Origin: Mariniphaga sp963747515
Lineage (GTDB): Bacteria; Bacteroidota; Bacteroidia; Bacteroidales; Prolixibacteraceae
DNA length: 64,000 nucleotides
Reading direction: 5' to 3'
Assembly: GCA_963747515.1 (NCBI GenBank)
Contig: CAVVFN010000008.1
Span: forward strand, 744,001 to 808,000
Numbering within the stretch: position 1 is the stretch's first letter; every line of letters begins with the position of its first letter. Under the pieces are notes generated by a model. It ran no database searches. It saw only the letters and a program-made list of their open reading frames with translations, and had not been told where the DNA came from. The position numbers and the translations under genes are program-made. Shown here in pieces: positions 1 to 7,962 of this stretch.

Positions 1-1054
1 GATCTTCACGGGTTTGTTTACCTATTACTAATTGTTTTAAACGTGAAAGAGAACGAAATGGATCTATAATTACTTTCCCAATTTCTGTATCACGCCGCAG
101 GAAAAGTTGTCCTTCGGTTATATACCCTGTATTATCGGGAATAGCATGAGTAATATCGCCTCCCGATAAGGTTGTTACAGCAATAATGGTTATAGAACCT
201 CCCGAGGGGAATTGTACTGCTTTTTCATAAATGCGCGCCAAATCGGAATACAGCGACCCTGGCATACTGTCTTTGGAAGGAATCTGGTCCATACGGTTCG
301 ATACAATACTTAATGCATCGGCGTATAAAGTCATATCGGTTAGCAACACCAATACACTTTCGTTTTTATCAACAGCAAAATATTCGGCAGCTGTCAATGC
401 CATATCCGGTACCAATAACCTCTCCACCGGCGGGTTTTCAGTAGTATTTACAAAGCTGATAATCCGATCGAGTGCCCCTGCATTATCAAATACATTTTTG
501 AAATAAAGATAATCATCGTTTGTTAATCCCATGCCGCCAAGTATAATCTTATCGGTTTTGGCCCTTAAAGCTACCATTGCCATAACCTGATTATAGGGCT
601 GATCGGGGTCAGCGAAAAACGGAATTTTCTGACCCGACACAAGTGTATTGTTCAGGTCAATTCCTGCAATGCCTGTGGCAATAAGATTGGAAGGCTGCTT
701 ACGCCTTACCGGATTGACTGAAGGACTGCCAATATCGCGAACCTCCCCCTGGATTTCAGGTCCGCCATCTATTGGATTACCAAAGGCATTGAAAAACCTG
801 CCTGCCAATTCATCGCTTACCGTCAGCTGTGGCGGCCTTCCTAAAAAAGAAACTTCCGAATTGGTTGGAATACCCTCAGTCCCTTCAAAAATCTGCAGGG
901 TAATATCGTCTCCTGAAATTTTAACTACCTGTGCCAGTTTTCCGTTAACTGAAGCTATTTCATCATAACCCACACCGGTTGCCTTTAAAGTAACAGTAGC
1001 TTTAGTAATGTTTGCCAATTTGGTATATATCTTCTGAAATGCCCGGCTTTCCAT
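1..1054 (-). CDS. atpB: V-type ATP synthase subunit B (3' end outside window)
   Basis: Non-catalytic nucleotide-binding subunit of the V1 head of a V/A-type ATPase, which couples ATP turnover to H+ or Na+ movement at the inner membrane. The frame opens with ATG at 1054-1052 and stays open to the window edge, giving about 351 residues of an expected 430-460. Visible family features are an N-terminal beta-barrel (start MESRAFQKIYTKLANITKAT), the segment GRFFNAFGNPIDGGPEI, the stretch VPDMALTAAEYFAV, LVLLTDMTLYADALSIVSNR, and GGSITIIAVTTLSGGDITH followed by ITEGQLFL, all typical of V-type B subunits. The P-loop position carries a degenerate sequence (FADPDQPYNQ), as expected for a subunit that does not hydrolyse ATP. 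It lies 31 bp after the A gene on the same strand, so it is the next gene of the operon; subunits D, I and K probably follow outside the window. Confidence 0.93.
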   Translation of the reverse strand, partial: MESRAFQKIYTKLANITKATVTLKATGVGYDEIASVNGKLAQVVKISGDDITLQIFEGTEGIPTNSEVSFLGRPPQLTVSDELAGRFFNAFGNPIDGGPEIQGEVRDIGSPSVNPVRRKQPSNLIATGIAGIDLNNTLVSGQKIPFFADPDQPYNQVMAMVALRAKTDKIILGGMGLTNDDYLYFKNVFDNAGALDRIISFVNTTENPPVERLLVPDMALTAAEYFAVDKNESVLVLLTDMTLYADALSIVSNRMDQIPSKDSMPGSLYSDLARIYEKAVQFPSGGSITIIAVTTLSGGDITHAIPDNTGYITEGQLFLRRDTEIGKVIIDPFRSLSRLKQLVIGKQTRED

Positions 1055-1085
1055 ATTTTTCCTTTTTCTTGTTAATGATTTTTAT

Positions 1086-2854
1086 CTAATTAGCCCGTTC
1101 CTTTAAAATTTCCTCCAGTGCTTGTTCATGCTTTCTAAAGCCTTCCGATTCGAATTCCGTATAATTCATTTGTTTGAATTCATTAATGACTTCCTTAAAA
1201 AAAGTACTTACATCCTCAAAATGTCCAAAAACAAATTGTTGACTCCACGATATTCAGCACCTTCGAAAGCATATACTGCTGCCGCTTCATGGGCGTGGAA
1301 GCATCAATTTTATCAAAGGCATCCTGTTGTAAAATGACAAAGTCAATAAGTTCCGATTTCCAGAAAGTCTCATGGAAAGTAAGGGGCACACCATCATCAC
1401 CCAAAATATTAATTTGCTCCATGGCCTCTTTTCCACGAAGCAGAATATCTTTGGTTTTAAGTACATCATTGAGCCATGTTTCTCCTACATTTTTAGAGAG
1501 ATTATCCTGGACTTCCGGGATATTCAAGATATTTTGAATAACTGTCAATAGGATCGATTGCCGGATACCTTTTACCGTCGGCACGTGCCTGGCTAAGCCC
1601 ATAAAAACAACGTGCAGCTTTCCGGGTACTTTCAGTTACCGGTTCTTTAAGGTTTCCACCTGCCGGAGAAACAGTTCCAATAAAGGTAATTGAACCCGAC
1701 TTCCCGTTATTGAGATAAACGAAACCTGCACGTGAATAGAAGTTTGAGATAATGGCAGACAAATCCATAGGAAAGGCATCTGGTCCGGGAAGCTCTTCCA
1801 GGCGGTTTGACATTTCCCGCAAAGCCTGTGCCCAGCGCGATGTGGAATCAGCCATCAGCAGAACTTTTAACCCCATGGCACGGTAATATTCAGCAATAGT
1901 CATAGCCGTATAAACCGACGCCTCCCTGGCAGCTACTGGCATGTTCGATGTATTGGCAATGATAATGGTACGTTCAATGAGTTTTTTTCCGGTACGTGGA
2001 TCCTCAAGCTCAGGAAATTCAGTAAAAACTTCCACTACTTCATTGGCACGTTCACCACAAGCAGCAATAATTACGATATCGGCTTCTGCCTGTTTGGAAA
2101 TGGCATGCTGCAAAACTGTTTTACCCGTTCCAAAAGGTCCGGGAATAAAACCTGTTCCTCCTTCTGTTATCGGATTGAGTGTATCCATACATCGCACACC
2201 TGTTTCCAAGAGCTTAAAAGGACGAGGTTTTTCTTTAAAATCACCAATTGCTATTTTTACCGGCCACTTTTGAACCATCGTTAAACCTGTTTCCTTGCCA
2301 TCACCATTTACAACCACTGCTATTTTATGATCTACGGTATATTCCCCGTCCCCGGCTATTTCTTTAATTTTATAAGCCCCCTTCATCTTAAAGGGCACCA
2401 TAATTTTATGCGGTTGGTCGTTTTCGTTCACTTCGCCCAGCCAGTCACCAGCTTTAACTTCATCACCTTTCTTTAACAATGGCTTAAAGCTCCACTTCTT
2501 CTCCCTGTTTAATGGATCTGTGTAATCTCCACGTTTCAGAAAAATACCTTCCATTTTATCAAGGTCATTCTGCAATCCATCATAGTTACGGGAAAGAATT
2601 CCAGGACCAAGCGTTACCTCGAGCATATGGTTCTGAAACTCCACTTTTGAACCGGGTGATAATCCGCGTGTACTTTCAAAAACCTGTACATAAGCAATTT
2701 TTCCAATCACTTTTATCACCTCAGCCATAAGACTTTCATCTTTCAGGGTGATAAAGCAGATTTCATTTTGTGAAACCGGACCATCAACCTCCACCATTAC
2801 AAGGTTGGCAACAATACCAACCACCTTGCCTGTTGTTCTATTTTCTTTTTCCAT
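1086..2854 (-). pseudogene. atpA: V-type ATP synthase subunit A, interrupted by two frameshifts
   Basis: Catalytic subunit of the V1 head. Residues 1-450 are intact, with the beta-barrel, the non-homologous insert (around 110-200), and the P-loop GPFGTGKT at 239-246 followed by the Walker B/GER region. At about 1515-1519 the frame breaks: the family sequence KYLEYPEVQDNL can be read only by dropping one base in CCCGG. The second frame continues to about 1235-1242, where another extra base is needed to continue into FVFGHFEDVSTFF and the real stop at 1086-1088. The whole span is 1769 bases, exactly two more than 589 codons, so removing two bases restores a 588-residue protein of normal family length. 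Operon neighbours are intact. Either sequence errors or a truly broken gene; the conserved coding sequence on both sides of each break favours errors or a very recent change. Confidence 0.88.
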
Positions 2855-3707
2855 AAGTTATTGCGAATTCTTCAGGAAATTCAAAATTTGATTGTAATTC
2901 TTCCAATAGTTGATTAAATATCTGTTGTCCTTTTTCTTTGTCTAGACTGTACCATCTTTCCGCTATGAAAAGTTTCTGAACAAATGCCAAAACTTTTTCA
3001 ATGGTAAAGTAATTAAAAAAGGTAATTTCATCAAGAAATTGCCAAAAATGGCTGTCAATCCTCAGTTCACGATCAAGAATGTTATTCATTTCAAAAATTT
3101 GAATAATGTTCTCAATGTCATTAATTTCATTCGATAACCCAAAATCACGCGATCTGCTTTTCTTTAATGCCAATGTCACTTCATCATCACCTATAAGAAC
3201 GTCTTCGAAAAGAATATTATGTTTGCGACCATTTAGAGCAAGCATAATATTTGACATATTCCTTTTATAGGAAGCAAAACTACGGACAAATTCATTATCG
3301 GACGACAGCAAGTGATTGTACCATCTTTCAGTAAGGTTTTTTATGGCTTCCGATTTAGGAAAGTCTTCCTCATCATCATGATAAAACTCCAGGAACTGTA
3401 TAAGGTAAGGTGGAAAAGAGGAAGAAGTATCGAGCAGCTCAAACTGTTTCTTATCGGCAAGCTTTTCCATAGTATCGAGCGAGTAATTTCCTCTTTCATC
3501 CCATTCAAATTTCTCCTTATAAAGAAGACTCAACAAATTTTCATGATCCCATGGCATATAAAACAATTTTACCAGTTCATAGTCGGAATGATGAAGATTT
3601 TCCTGTAAATAATTCCGTAACTGAACCGATGAAAACGTTAATTTTTTATCGTCGGGAATGATGTCAGGCAACCCCGCTATAAGATAATAATACTTTCGTT
3701 TATTCAT
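2838..3707 (-). CDS. DUF2764 family V-type ATPase-associated protein
   Basis: A 289-residue acidic, alpha-helical protein of the kind found between subunits E and A in Bacteroidota V-type ATPase operons. It begins MNKRKYYYLIAGLPDIIPDD, where the YYYLIAGLPD start is characteristic of DUF2764. No membrane segment or catalytic motif is seen. The start codon overlaps the stop of the E gene (ATGA), and its 3' end overlaps the start of the A gene by 17 bases, so translation is likely coupled. The position corresponds to subunit C (the rotor-to-membrane connector, subunit d in eukaryotes) in other V/A-ATPase operons. That it replaces subunit C is my inference from position, size and absence of another candidate here; direct function is not established by the sequence. 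Confidence 0.82.
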   Translation of the reverse strand: MNKRKYYYLIAGLPDIIPDDKKLTFSSVQLRNYLQENLHHSDYELVKLFYMPWDHENLLSLLYKEKFEWDERGNYSLDTMEKLADKKQFELLDTSSSFPPYLIQFLEFYHDDEEDFPKSEAIKNLTERWYNHLLSSDNEFVRSFASYKRNMSNIMLALNGRKHNILFEDVLIGDDEVTLALKKSRSRDFGLSNEINDIENIIQIFEMNNILDRELRIDSHFWQFLDEITFFNYFTIEKVLAFVQKLFIAERWYSLDKEKGQQIFNQLLEELQSNFEFPEEFAITYGKRK

Positions 3708-4318
3708 TTCCCCTCCTCAAAAAGAAATTGGCTGGTTTTAGGCCTTAAATACCCCTTCAGAAAGTTCATGAAATCTTCATCCGTAAAACTAATCAGGTAA
3801 CTTCCATCGGCTGGACCAATTTTAAAACCGGATTTTATATTTGAGGAAAAGTTAATTTTCAACCCTTTATTGAGTTCTTTAAGAAGGCTGTTTTTATAAT
3901 TTTCGTCCAGTTTTCCTCTATCGGATTCGGGCAGGATGACTTTTAAATCAAAGCTCTCCTTCTCTAGCCAACCTTTCACAACTGTTGAAATCAAATTCTG
4001 CATATAGTCTCTGTCGGAAAAAAGATCTTTCACAGGAGGTTGTAATACTTTCATTGTAACAAGAGATGTAATCTCCTGCCTGATGGCCGAAACAGCCTGG
4101 TTCATTGTCATTTTTATTTCTGAATCCACCTGTTTCTTCAGTTCCAGTGCCTTCTCATTTGCTTCAGCCACTATTCGTTCCGCTTCCTTTTGCGCATTCC
4201 GTTCAATGACAGCAGCTTTTTCCTTTGCCTCCTGCAAAATAACAGCCTCTTCTTCACGAGCTTTCTGAAGACCTTCCTGATAAATAGTTTCAGTTAATTG
4301 TTGAATTTTCGAATTCAT
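3704..4318 (-). CDS. atpE: V-type ATP synthase subunit E
   Basis: Peripheral stalk subunit, 204 residues, within the usual 185-210 range. Residues 1-75 form a long charged coiled coil rich in Glu, Ala and Lys (EEEAVILQEAKEKAAVIER and similar), which pairs with the other stalk subunit. The C-terminal half (about 90-204) is the globular head that contacts the A/B hexamer. It is the first gene of the operon portion seen here, preceded by an intergenic region shared with a divergent gene, so the operon promoter probably lies within 4319-4826. A GGAGG sequence near its 3' end sits just before the next start codon and may serve as that gene's ribosome binding site. Confidence 0.9.
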   Translation of the reverse strand: MNSKIQQLTETIYQEGLQKAREEEAVILQEAKEKAAVIERNAQKEAERIVAEANEKALELKKQVDSEIKMTMNQAVSAIRQEITSLVTMKVLQPPVKDLFSDRDYMQNLISTVVKGWLEKESFDLKVILPESDRGKLDENYKNSLLKELNKGLKINFSSNIKSGFKIGPADGSYLISFTDEDFMNFLKGYLRPKTSQFLFEEGK

Positions 4319-4826
4319 TATGGTATGGATATATTTTGGTAACCTTTAAAATTTCTAATTCTTCTCAGTGATCGTAAATGTACTAACAAGATTTCGATAA
4401 GTAGGAAACAAAATCGCTTAAAAATGACATTTTATGTCGCAAAATATGTTTTTCGAATATCGGTGGGACCTAAAAAGAAGCAGTTTTTAAAATCCGTCAG
4501 ACAAACAGGATACTTTATACATCCTGTTTAATTTCAAGTAATTATCATAAATATGAATGAAAATCAACACCCGAATAATATACTCATCCAAGCCATTAAA
4601 ATACACAATAGTCTTTTAACATTCCCTTAACGTTTCTCTCATTTCTGTAATTTGTGCATTAAAATTTCCTGATTAATGGAATAAATATTAATAACAAAGC
4701 CTTAATCTGCTTAATGAATTTTATATTTTATTGGCTAATGAAAATCCGGATTTTGAAGATTAAAAATTTCTTTCGATATTCAGGCAATTTTACATCAACA
4801 TCAAAAATCTTTAAAACCAATAGAGA
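4319..4826. other. Divergent intergenic region between atpE and the TIM-barrel gene
   Basis: About 500 AT-rich bases without a convincing gene. It must carry the promoters of both the V-ATPase operon (leftward) and the sugar isomerase gene (rightward), but I found no clean TTTG-N19-TAnnTTTG pair on either strand; nearest candidates have a 1-base-short -7 box. One perfect inverted repeat is present (4503-4529, listed separately). Confidence 0.6.
4503..4529. repeat. Inverted repeat in divergent promoter region
   Basis: Arms AAACAGGAT and ATCCTGTTT (9 bp, perfect) are separated by nine bases. It may be an operator for one of the divergent genes or a hairpin in the atpE leader. It lacks a strong U-run on either side, so a terminator is less likely. 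Confidence 0.4.
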
Positions 4827-5729
4827 ATGAAAACATCAAGAAGAATTTTTTTAAAAAACAGTTCAGTTGCAGCAGCAGCAGCAGCTTTTTTCCCGGGTAT
4901 TGCCTGCTCAGGCAGCAGTAATGATAAAGTTGTTGCCCTTCAACTATACAGTGTCCGTGAAAAAATGAGCAATGATCCGGAAGGAACGCTGAAAGGTCTT
5001 GCAGAAATGGGGTATTCACAGGTGGAACATGCAAATTATGTTGATCATAAATTCTACGGACATACTCCTAAAAATTTTAAGAAAGTACTGGAAGACCTGG
5101 GGCTTCATATGCCTTCGGGTCACACTACTTTAGAAAAAAAACATTGGAATGAACAGCAGCAGGATTTTACTGATGACTGGAAACTGCTTGTGGACAATGC
5201 TGCCTTTATGGGACAGGAATATGTTGTTAGTCCATGGCTCGATGAGGAACTAAGAAAAACATACGACGATTTAATGCGGTTTATGGAGGTATTTAATAAA
5301 TGTGGTGAATTGTGTAAAAAATCAGGTATGCGGTTTGGTTATCACAATCACGATTTTGAATTCAGTGAAGAACTGAATGGTGAAAAAATATTTGACCTGA
5401 TTATGAAAAACACCGATGCCGATAAAGTGGTTTTGCAGCTCGATATGGGCAACATGTTTATAGCCGGTGCAAGAGCAAAAGATATCATTGATAAATATCC
5501 CGGACGCTATGATAATATTCATGTGAAGGATATGATCCGTTCCGATAATGATGACGGATATGAAAGTACCATTCTGGGAGAAGGATTGATAGGTACCAAA
5601 GAAGTTACCAACATGGCACGGGAAAGAGGTACCCGGCTGTTTGTCATTGAACAGGAATCCTACCAGGGGAAAGATCCTATGGTGTGTATGAAAGAAAATC
5701 TGGCAATTATAAAGGAATGGGGATACTGA
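4827..5729 (+). CDS. Exported sugar phosphate isomerase/epimerase (TIM barrel)
   Basis: A 300-residue xylose-isomerase-like TIM-barrel protein (AP-endonuclease 2 superfamily). The N-terminus has a Tat-type signal (SRRIFLKNS, then an Ala-rich hydrophobic stretch) ending in GIACSG, which could be a lipoprotein cysteine, so the mature enzyme is probably periplasmic and lipid-anchored. Barrel residues expected to hold a divalent metal are visible: the His of YHNHDFEF, the Asp of LQLDMGN, the His of NIHVKDM and the Glu of FVIEQESY. The segment VALQLYSVREKM is typical of Bacteroidota members annotated as sugar phosphate isomerase/epimerase or hydroxypyruvate isomerase-like. Substrate cannot be told from sequence. 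It stands alone, followed by a strong terminator, and is divergent from the V-ATPase operon. Confidence 0.85.
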   Translation: MKTSRRIFLKNSSVAAAAAAFFPGIACSGSSNDKVVALQLYSVREKMSNDPEGTLKGLAEMGYSQVEHANYVDHKFYGHTPKNFKKVLEDLGLHMPSGHTTLEKKHWNEQQQDFTDDWKLLVDNAAFMGQEYVVSPWLDEELRKTYDDLMRFMEVFNKCGELCKKSGMRFGYHNHDFEFSEELNGEKIFDLIMKNTDADKVVLQLDMGNMFIAGARAKDIIDKYPGRYDNIHVKDMIRSDNDDGYESTILGEGLIGTKEVTNMARERGTRLFVIEQESYQGKDPMVCMKENLAIIKEWGY

Positions 5730-5764
5730 AATATGCAGCAAAGCCTGTTGTAGGAATACATTTT

Positions 5765-5805
5765 AAAAAGGCCCTGAAAGTTTAAAGTAACTTACGGGCC
5801 TTTTT
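5765..5805 (+). terminator. Rho-independent terminator
   Basis: Stem AAAAAGGCCC / GGGCCTTTTT with a T-run on the right and an A-run on the left, 35 bases after the isomerase stop. The symmetry means it could also stop leftward transcription from the SDR gene. Confidence 0.85.
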
Positions 5806-5899
5806 TCAATCATTCTGTAAAAACCATTATCTTTCTTCAAAATGATTAAGTAAAACTACATTGGGGGGTAAACTTGAGGACCAGCCTTCAACTTCTATT

Positions 5900-6790
5900 T
5901 TAACTTTGCATTGTTTTTCCTCCGTCCGGATGCAACACCTGACCAGTCATATATGAGGCATCCTCAGAAGCAAGAAAAACATAACATGGTGCCACTTCAC
6001 AGGGTTGCCCTGCCCGCTCCATAGGTACATTTTTTCCAAATTTTGCCACCTCTTCCTCATCAAATGAACCAGGTATCAGTGGTGTCCAGATTGGACCAGG
6101 AGCAACACCATTAACCCGGATTTTCTTCTTTGAAAGATTCTTGGCAAGTGAACGTGTAAAAGAGGTAATTGCACCATTTGTGGCTGCATAATCGATAAAC
6201 CTCGGACTTCCGGCATATGCAGTCACACTTGTGGTCGTAATAATATTGTCACCTTCTTTAAGGTATTTCATGCAGGGTTTGGTAATATAATACATGGCAA
6301 AAATGTTTGTTCTGAAAGTTTGCTCCATCATATCCAGATCGAGTTCCTCAAAACCTTTGGAAGGATGTTGCTCTCCTGCATGATTTACAAGTATATTTAT
6401 CTTCCCATACTGCTCAACAGTTTTAGATACAGCATTATTACAAAACTCCTTATCTTTTATATCTCCACGCAGTAAGAGACATTTTTTTCCTTCCTTTTCT
6501 ACAAGCCTTTTTGTTTCTTCTGCATCCTTATCTTCTTCCAGGTAAACAATGGCTATATCGGCCCCTTCCCGTGCATAATGAACGGCGATTGCCCTTCCAA
6601 TCCCTGAATCCCCGCCTGTTATTAAAGCAACCTTGTTCAGCAATTTATCCGATCCTTTATAATTCTCTTTTATATACACAGGTCGTGGATCCATTTTATG
6701 CTCTTTTCCTGGCATACTTTGGGTTTGACCACTTATATTTTCTGATGTCTTCTGATAATTACTCATCTGTTCATTTATATTAAAAATCAT
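5900..6790 (-). CDS. SDR family oxidoreductase with altered catalytic motif
   Basis: A 296-residue short-chain dehydrogenase/reductase of the general-stress type (similar in layout to Bacillus YhdF/GSP39): a charged N-terminal extension with the MDPRPVYIKENYKGSDKL linker, the NAD(P)-binding motif TGGDSGIGRA at about 58-67, and the C-terminal signature RVNGVAPGPIWTPLIPGSF. Ser188 and Tyr201 of the active site are present, but the YxxxK lysine is Asn205 (codon AAT at 6178-6176), and the NNAG motif reads NHAG at 136-139. The lysine normally lowers the tyrosine pKa and binds the cofactor ribose, so this copy is probably weak or inactive as an oxidoreductase unless these are sequence errors. Start could also be the Met at residue 9. 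It sits beside a DUF1328 peptide gene in the same orientation, a combination fitting a stress role. Confidence 0.85.
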   Translation of the reverse strand: MIFNINEQMSNYQKTSENISGQTQSMPGKEHKMDPRPVYIKENYKGSDKLLNKVALITGGDSGIGRAIAVHYAREGADIAIVYLEEDKDAEETKRLVEKEGKKCLLLRGDIKDKEFCNNAVSKTVEQYGKINILVNHAGEQHPSKGFEELDLDMMEQTFRTNIFAMYYITKPCMKYLKEGDNIITTTSVTAYAGSPRFIDYAATNGAITSFTRSLAKNLSKKKIRVNGVAPGPIWTPLIPGSFDEEEVAKFGKNVPMERAGQPCEVAPCYVFLASEDASYMTGQVLHPDGGKTMQS

Positions 6791-6875
6791 TAATCATAAA
6801 ACATTCACAAAATCGTGTTACCGAAATTGCAGAATATACCTATAACCGTTTCTTTCTGATGATAAAATCAAACCA

Positions 6876-7034
6876 TCAGCTTACAAAATTTACAATCAGA
6901 ACAATGATTAAAATCACTAAAAATATATAAAACAAAATTTTAGCAATTGCAGCAAAACCTTCTGCGATACCTGTAAAGCCAAGCAATGCAAAAACCACTG
7001 CAGCAATTAAAGCTACTATAATCCAAACTATCAT
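6876..7034 (-). CDS. DUF1328 (YtjA-type) small membrane protein
   Basis: A 52-residue peptide starting MIVWIIVALIAAVVFALLGF and continuing through TGIAEGFAAIAKILF to a second hydrophobic helix. Two transmembrane helices joined by the short G-x-A-x-G loop are the DUF1328/YtjA pattern. Family length is 50-60 residues. It lies 85 bases upstream of the SDR gene on the same strand and could share its transcript. Such peptides are often induced by envelope or osmotic stress; role here is unknown. Confidence 0.85.
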   Translation of the reverse strand: MIVWIIVALIAAVVFALLGFTGIAEGFAAIAKILFYIFLVILIIVLIVNFVS

Positions 7035-7962
7035 GTCTGTTAATATTAAATGAATACTGGTTCAACTCAATGCGTTAATTCAAGTATCATTCCCTGCATA
7101 TTAAAAAATTAAAAAAAGCCATGGCTTCTTGTTAATTAACAATGACAGACAAATCAGTTTGCTTTAATTATCAAATGATTAACCCGAATAAATATTTTTT
7201 TTTAGGAAACTAAATGAAAAAGATAAAGTGTTGATTGAAGGAACAATTAATCCACAAAATGCGATTTTTTTCCCCAAAACATCTCACAAACCAAATTTAA
7301 TTAATCAATCTGAAGGCGCAGAGTAAGCGAATAAGGTGTTTAAGGGAAAAACAGGATAGGAAACAATAAGAGTCCGATACCAAATGTACAAAAAATCCTA
7401 ACCATCTCCATGTTTCTGACACGTTATCTTATCATCATTCTAAGACTAAATTCACATCAAGAACACATATTAGTGATATTGGTGTGAAGTTAATGTGTAG
7501 TTGATGTTAAAATATAATTAAGTTAATAAGGCGATGGCAAAGCTAAAGAAAGGATGAAGGGACGACAAGAATACTCGCCCCACACCGTCTTAACTAAATA
7601 TCAATTAAAATATTTAAACATGAAAACTCATTATAAACTATTATTCAACCATTTATGAACAATTATCTCTAATGACCGTCATTAGATTTGATTCCTATTG
7701 ATAAACCTGGGATTAATTTATTGGTGAACAGATGAAGCAGAATTCTATTATTTTCAGGATTAATTTTGTGGAGATGGTATCTTTTACCTACCTGACAGTG
7801 AAATAAAGAATGGCCATTTTTGAAGTTTTACCTGTTTTTATCCAGCAGCATTACAAAGATGCCAGATAAATCAGGAAATGATCTGCAAAATTTTGAAGAT
7901 ACTTATAAAAACCTTCTCAATAGAGGAATGGCACTCATACTGGAGAACCCATAAAACAATTG
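7035..7962. other. Gene-poor region of about 930 bp
   Basis: No gene of normal size. Only very short open frames occur: 24 codons at 7732-7806 and 31 codons at 7859-7954 (plus strand), plus an overlapping frame starting at 7810. None is recognisable. Structure present: a 19-bp palindrome (7668-7686) and a longer imperfect stem between 7451-7459 and 7480-7488. It may hold promoters for the DUF1328/SDR pair (leftward) and possibly an unannotated RNA; nothing firmer can be said. Confidence 0.5.
7668..7686. promoter_or_regulatory. 19-bp palindrome, possible operator
   Basis: TCTAATGAC-C-GTCATTAGA is a perfect inverted repeat with 9-bp arms around one central base, the size of a dimeric HTH regulator site. 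No gene begins immediately next to it, so the target is unclear. Confidence 0.35.
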
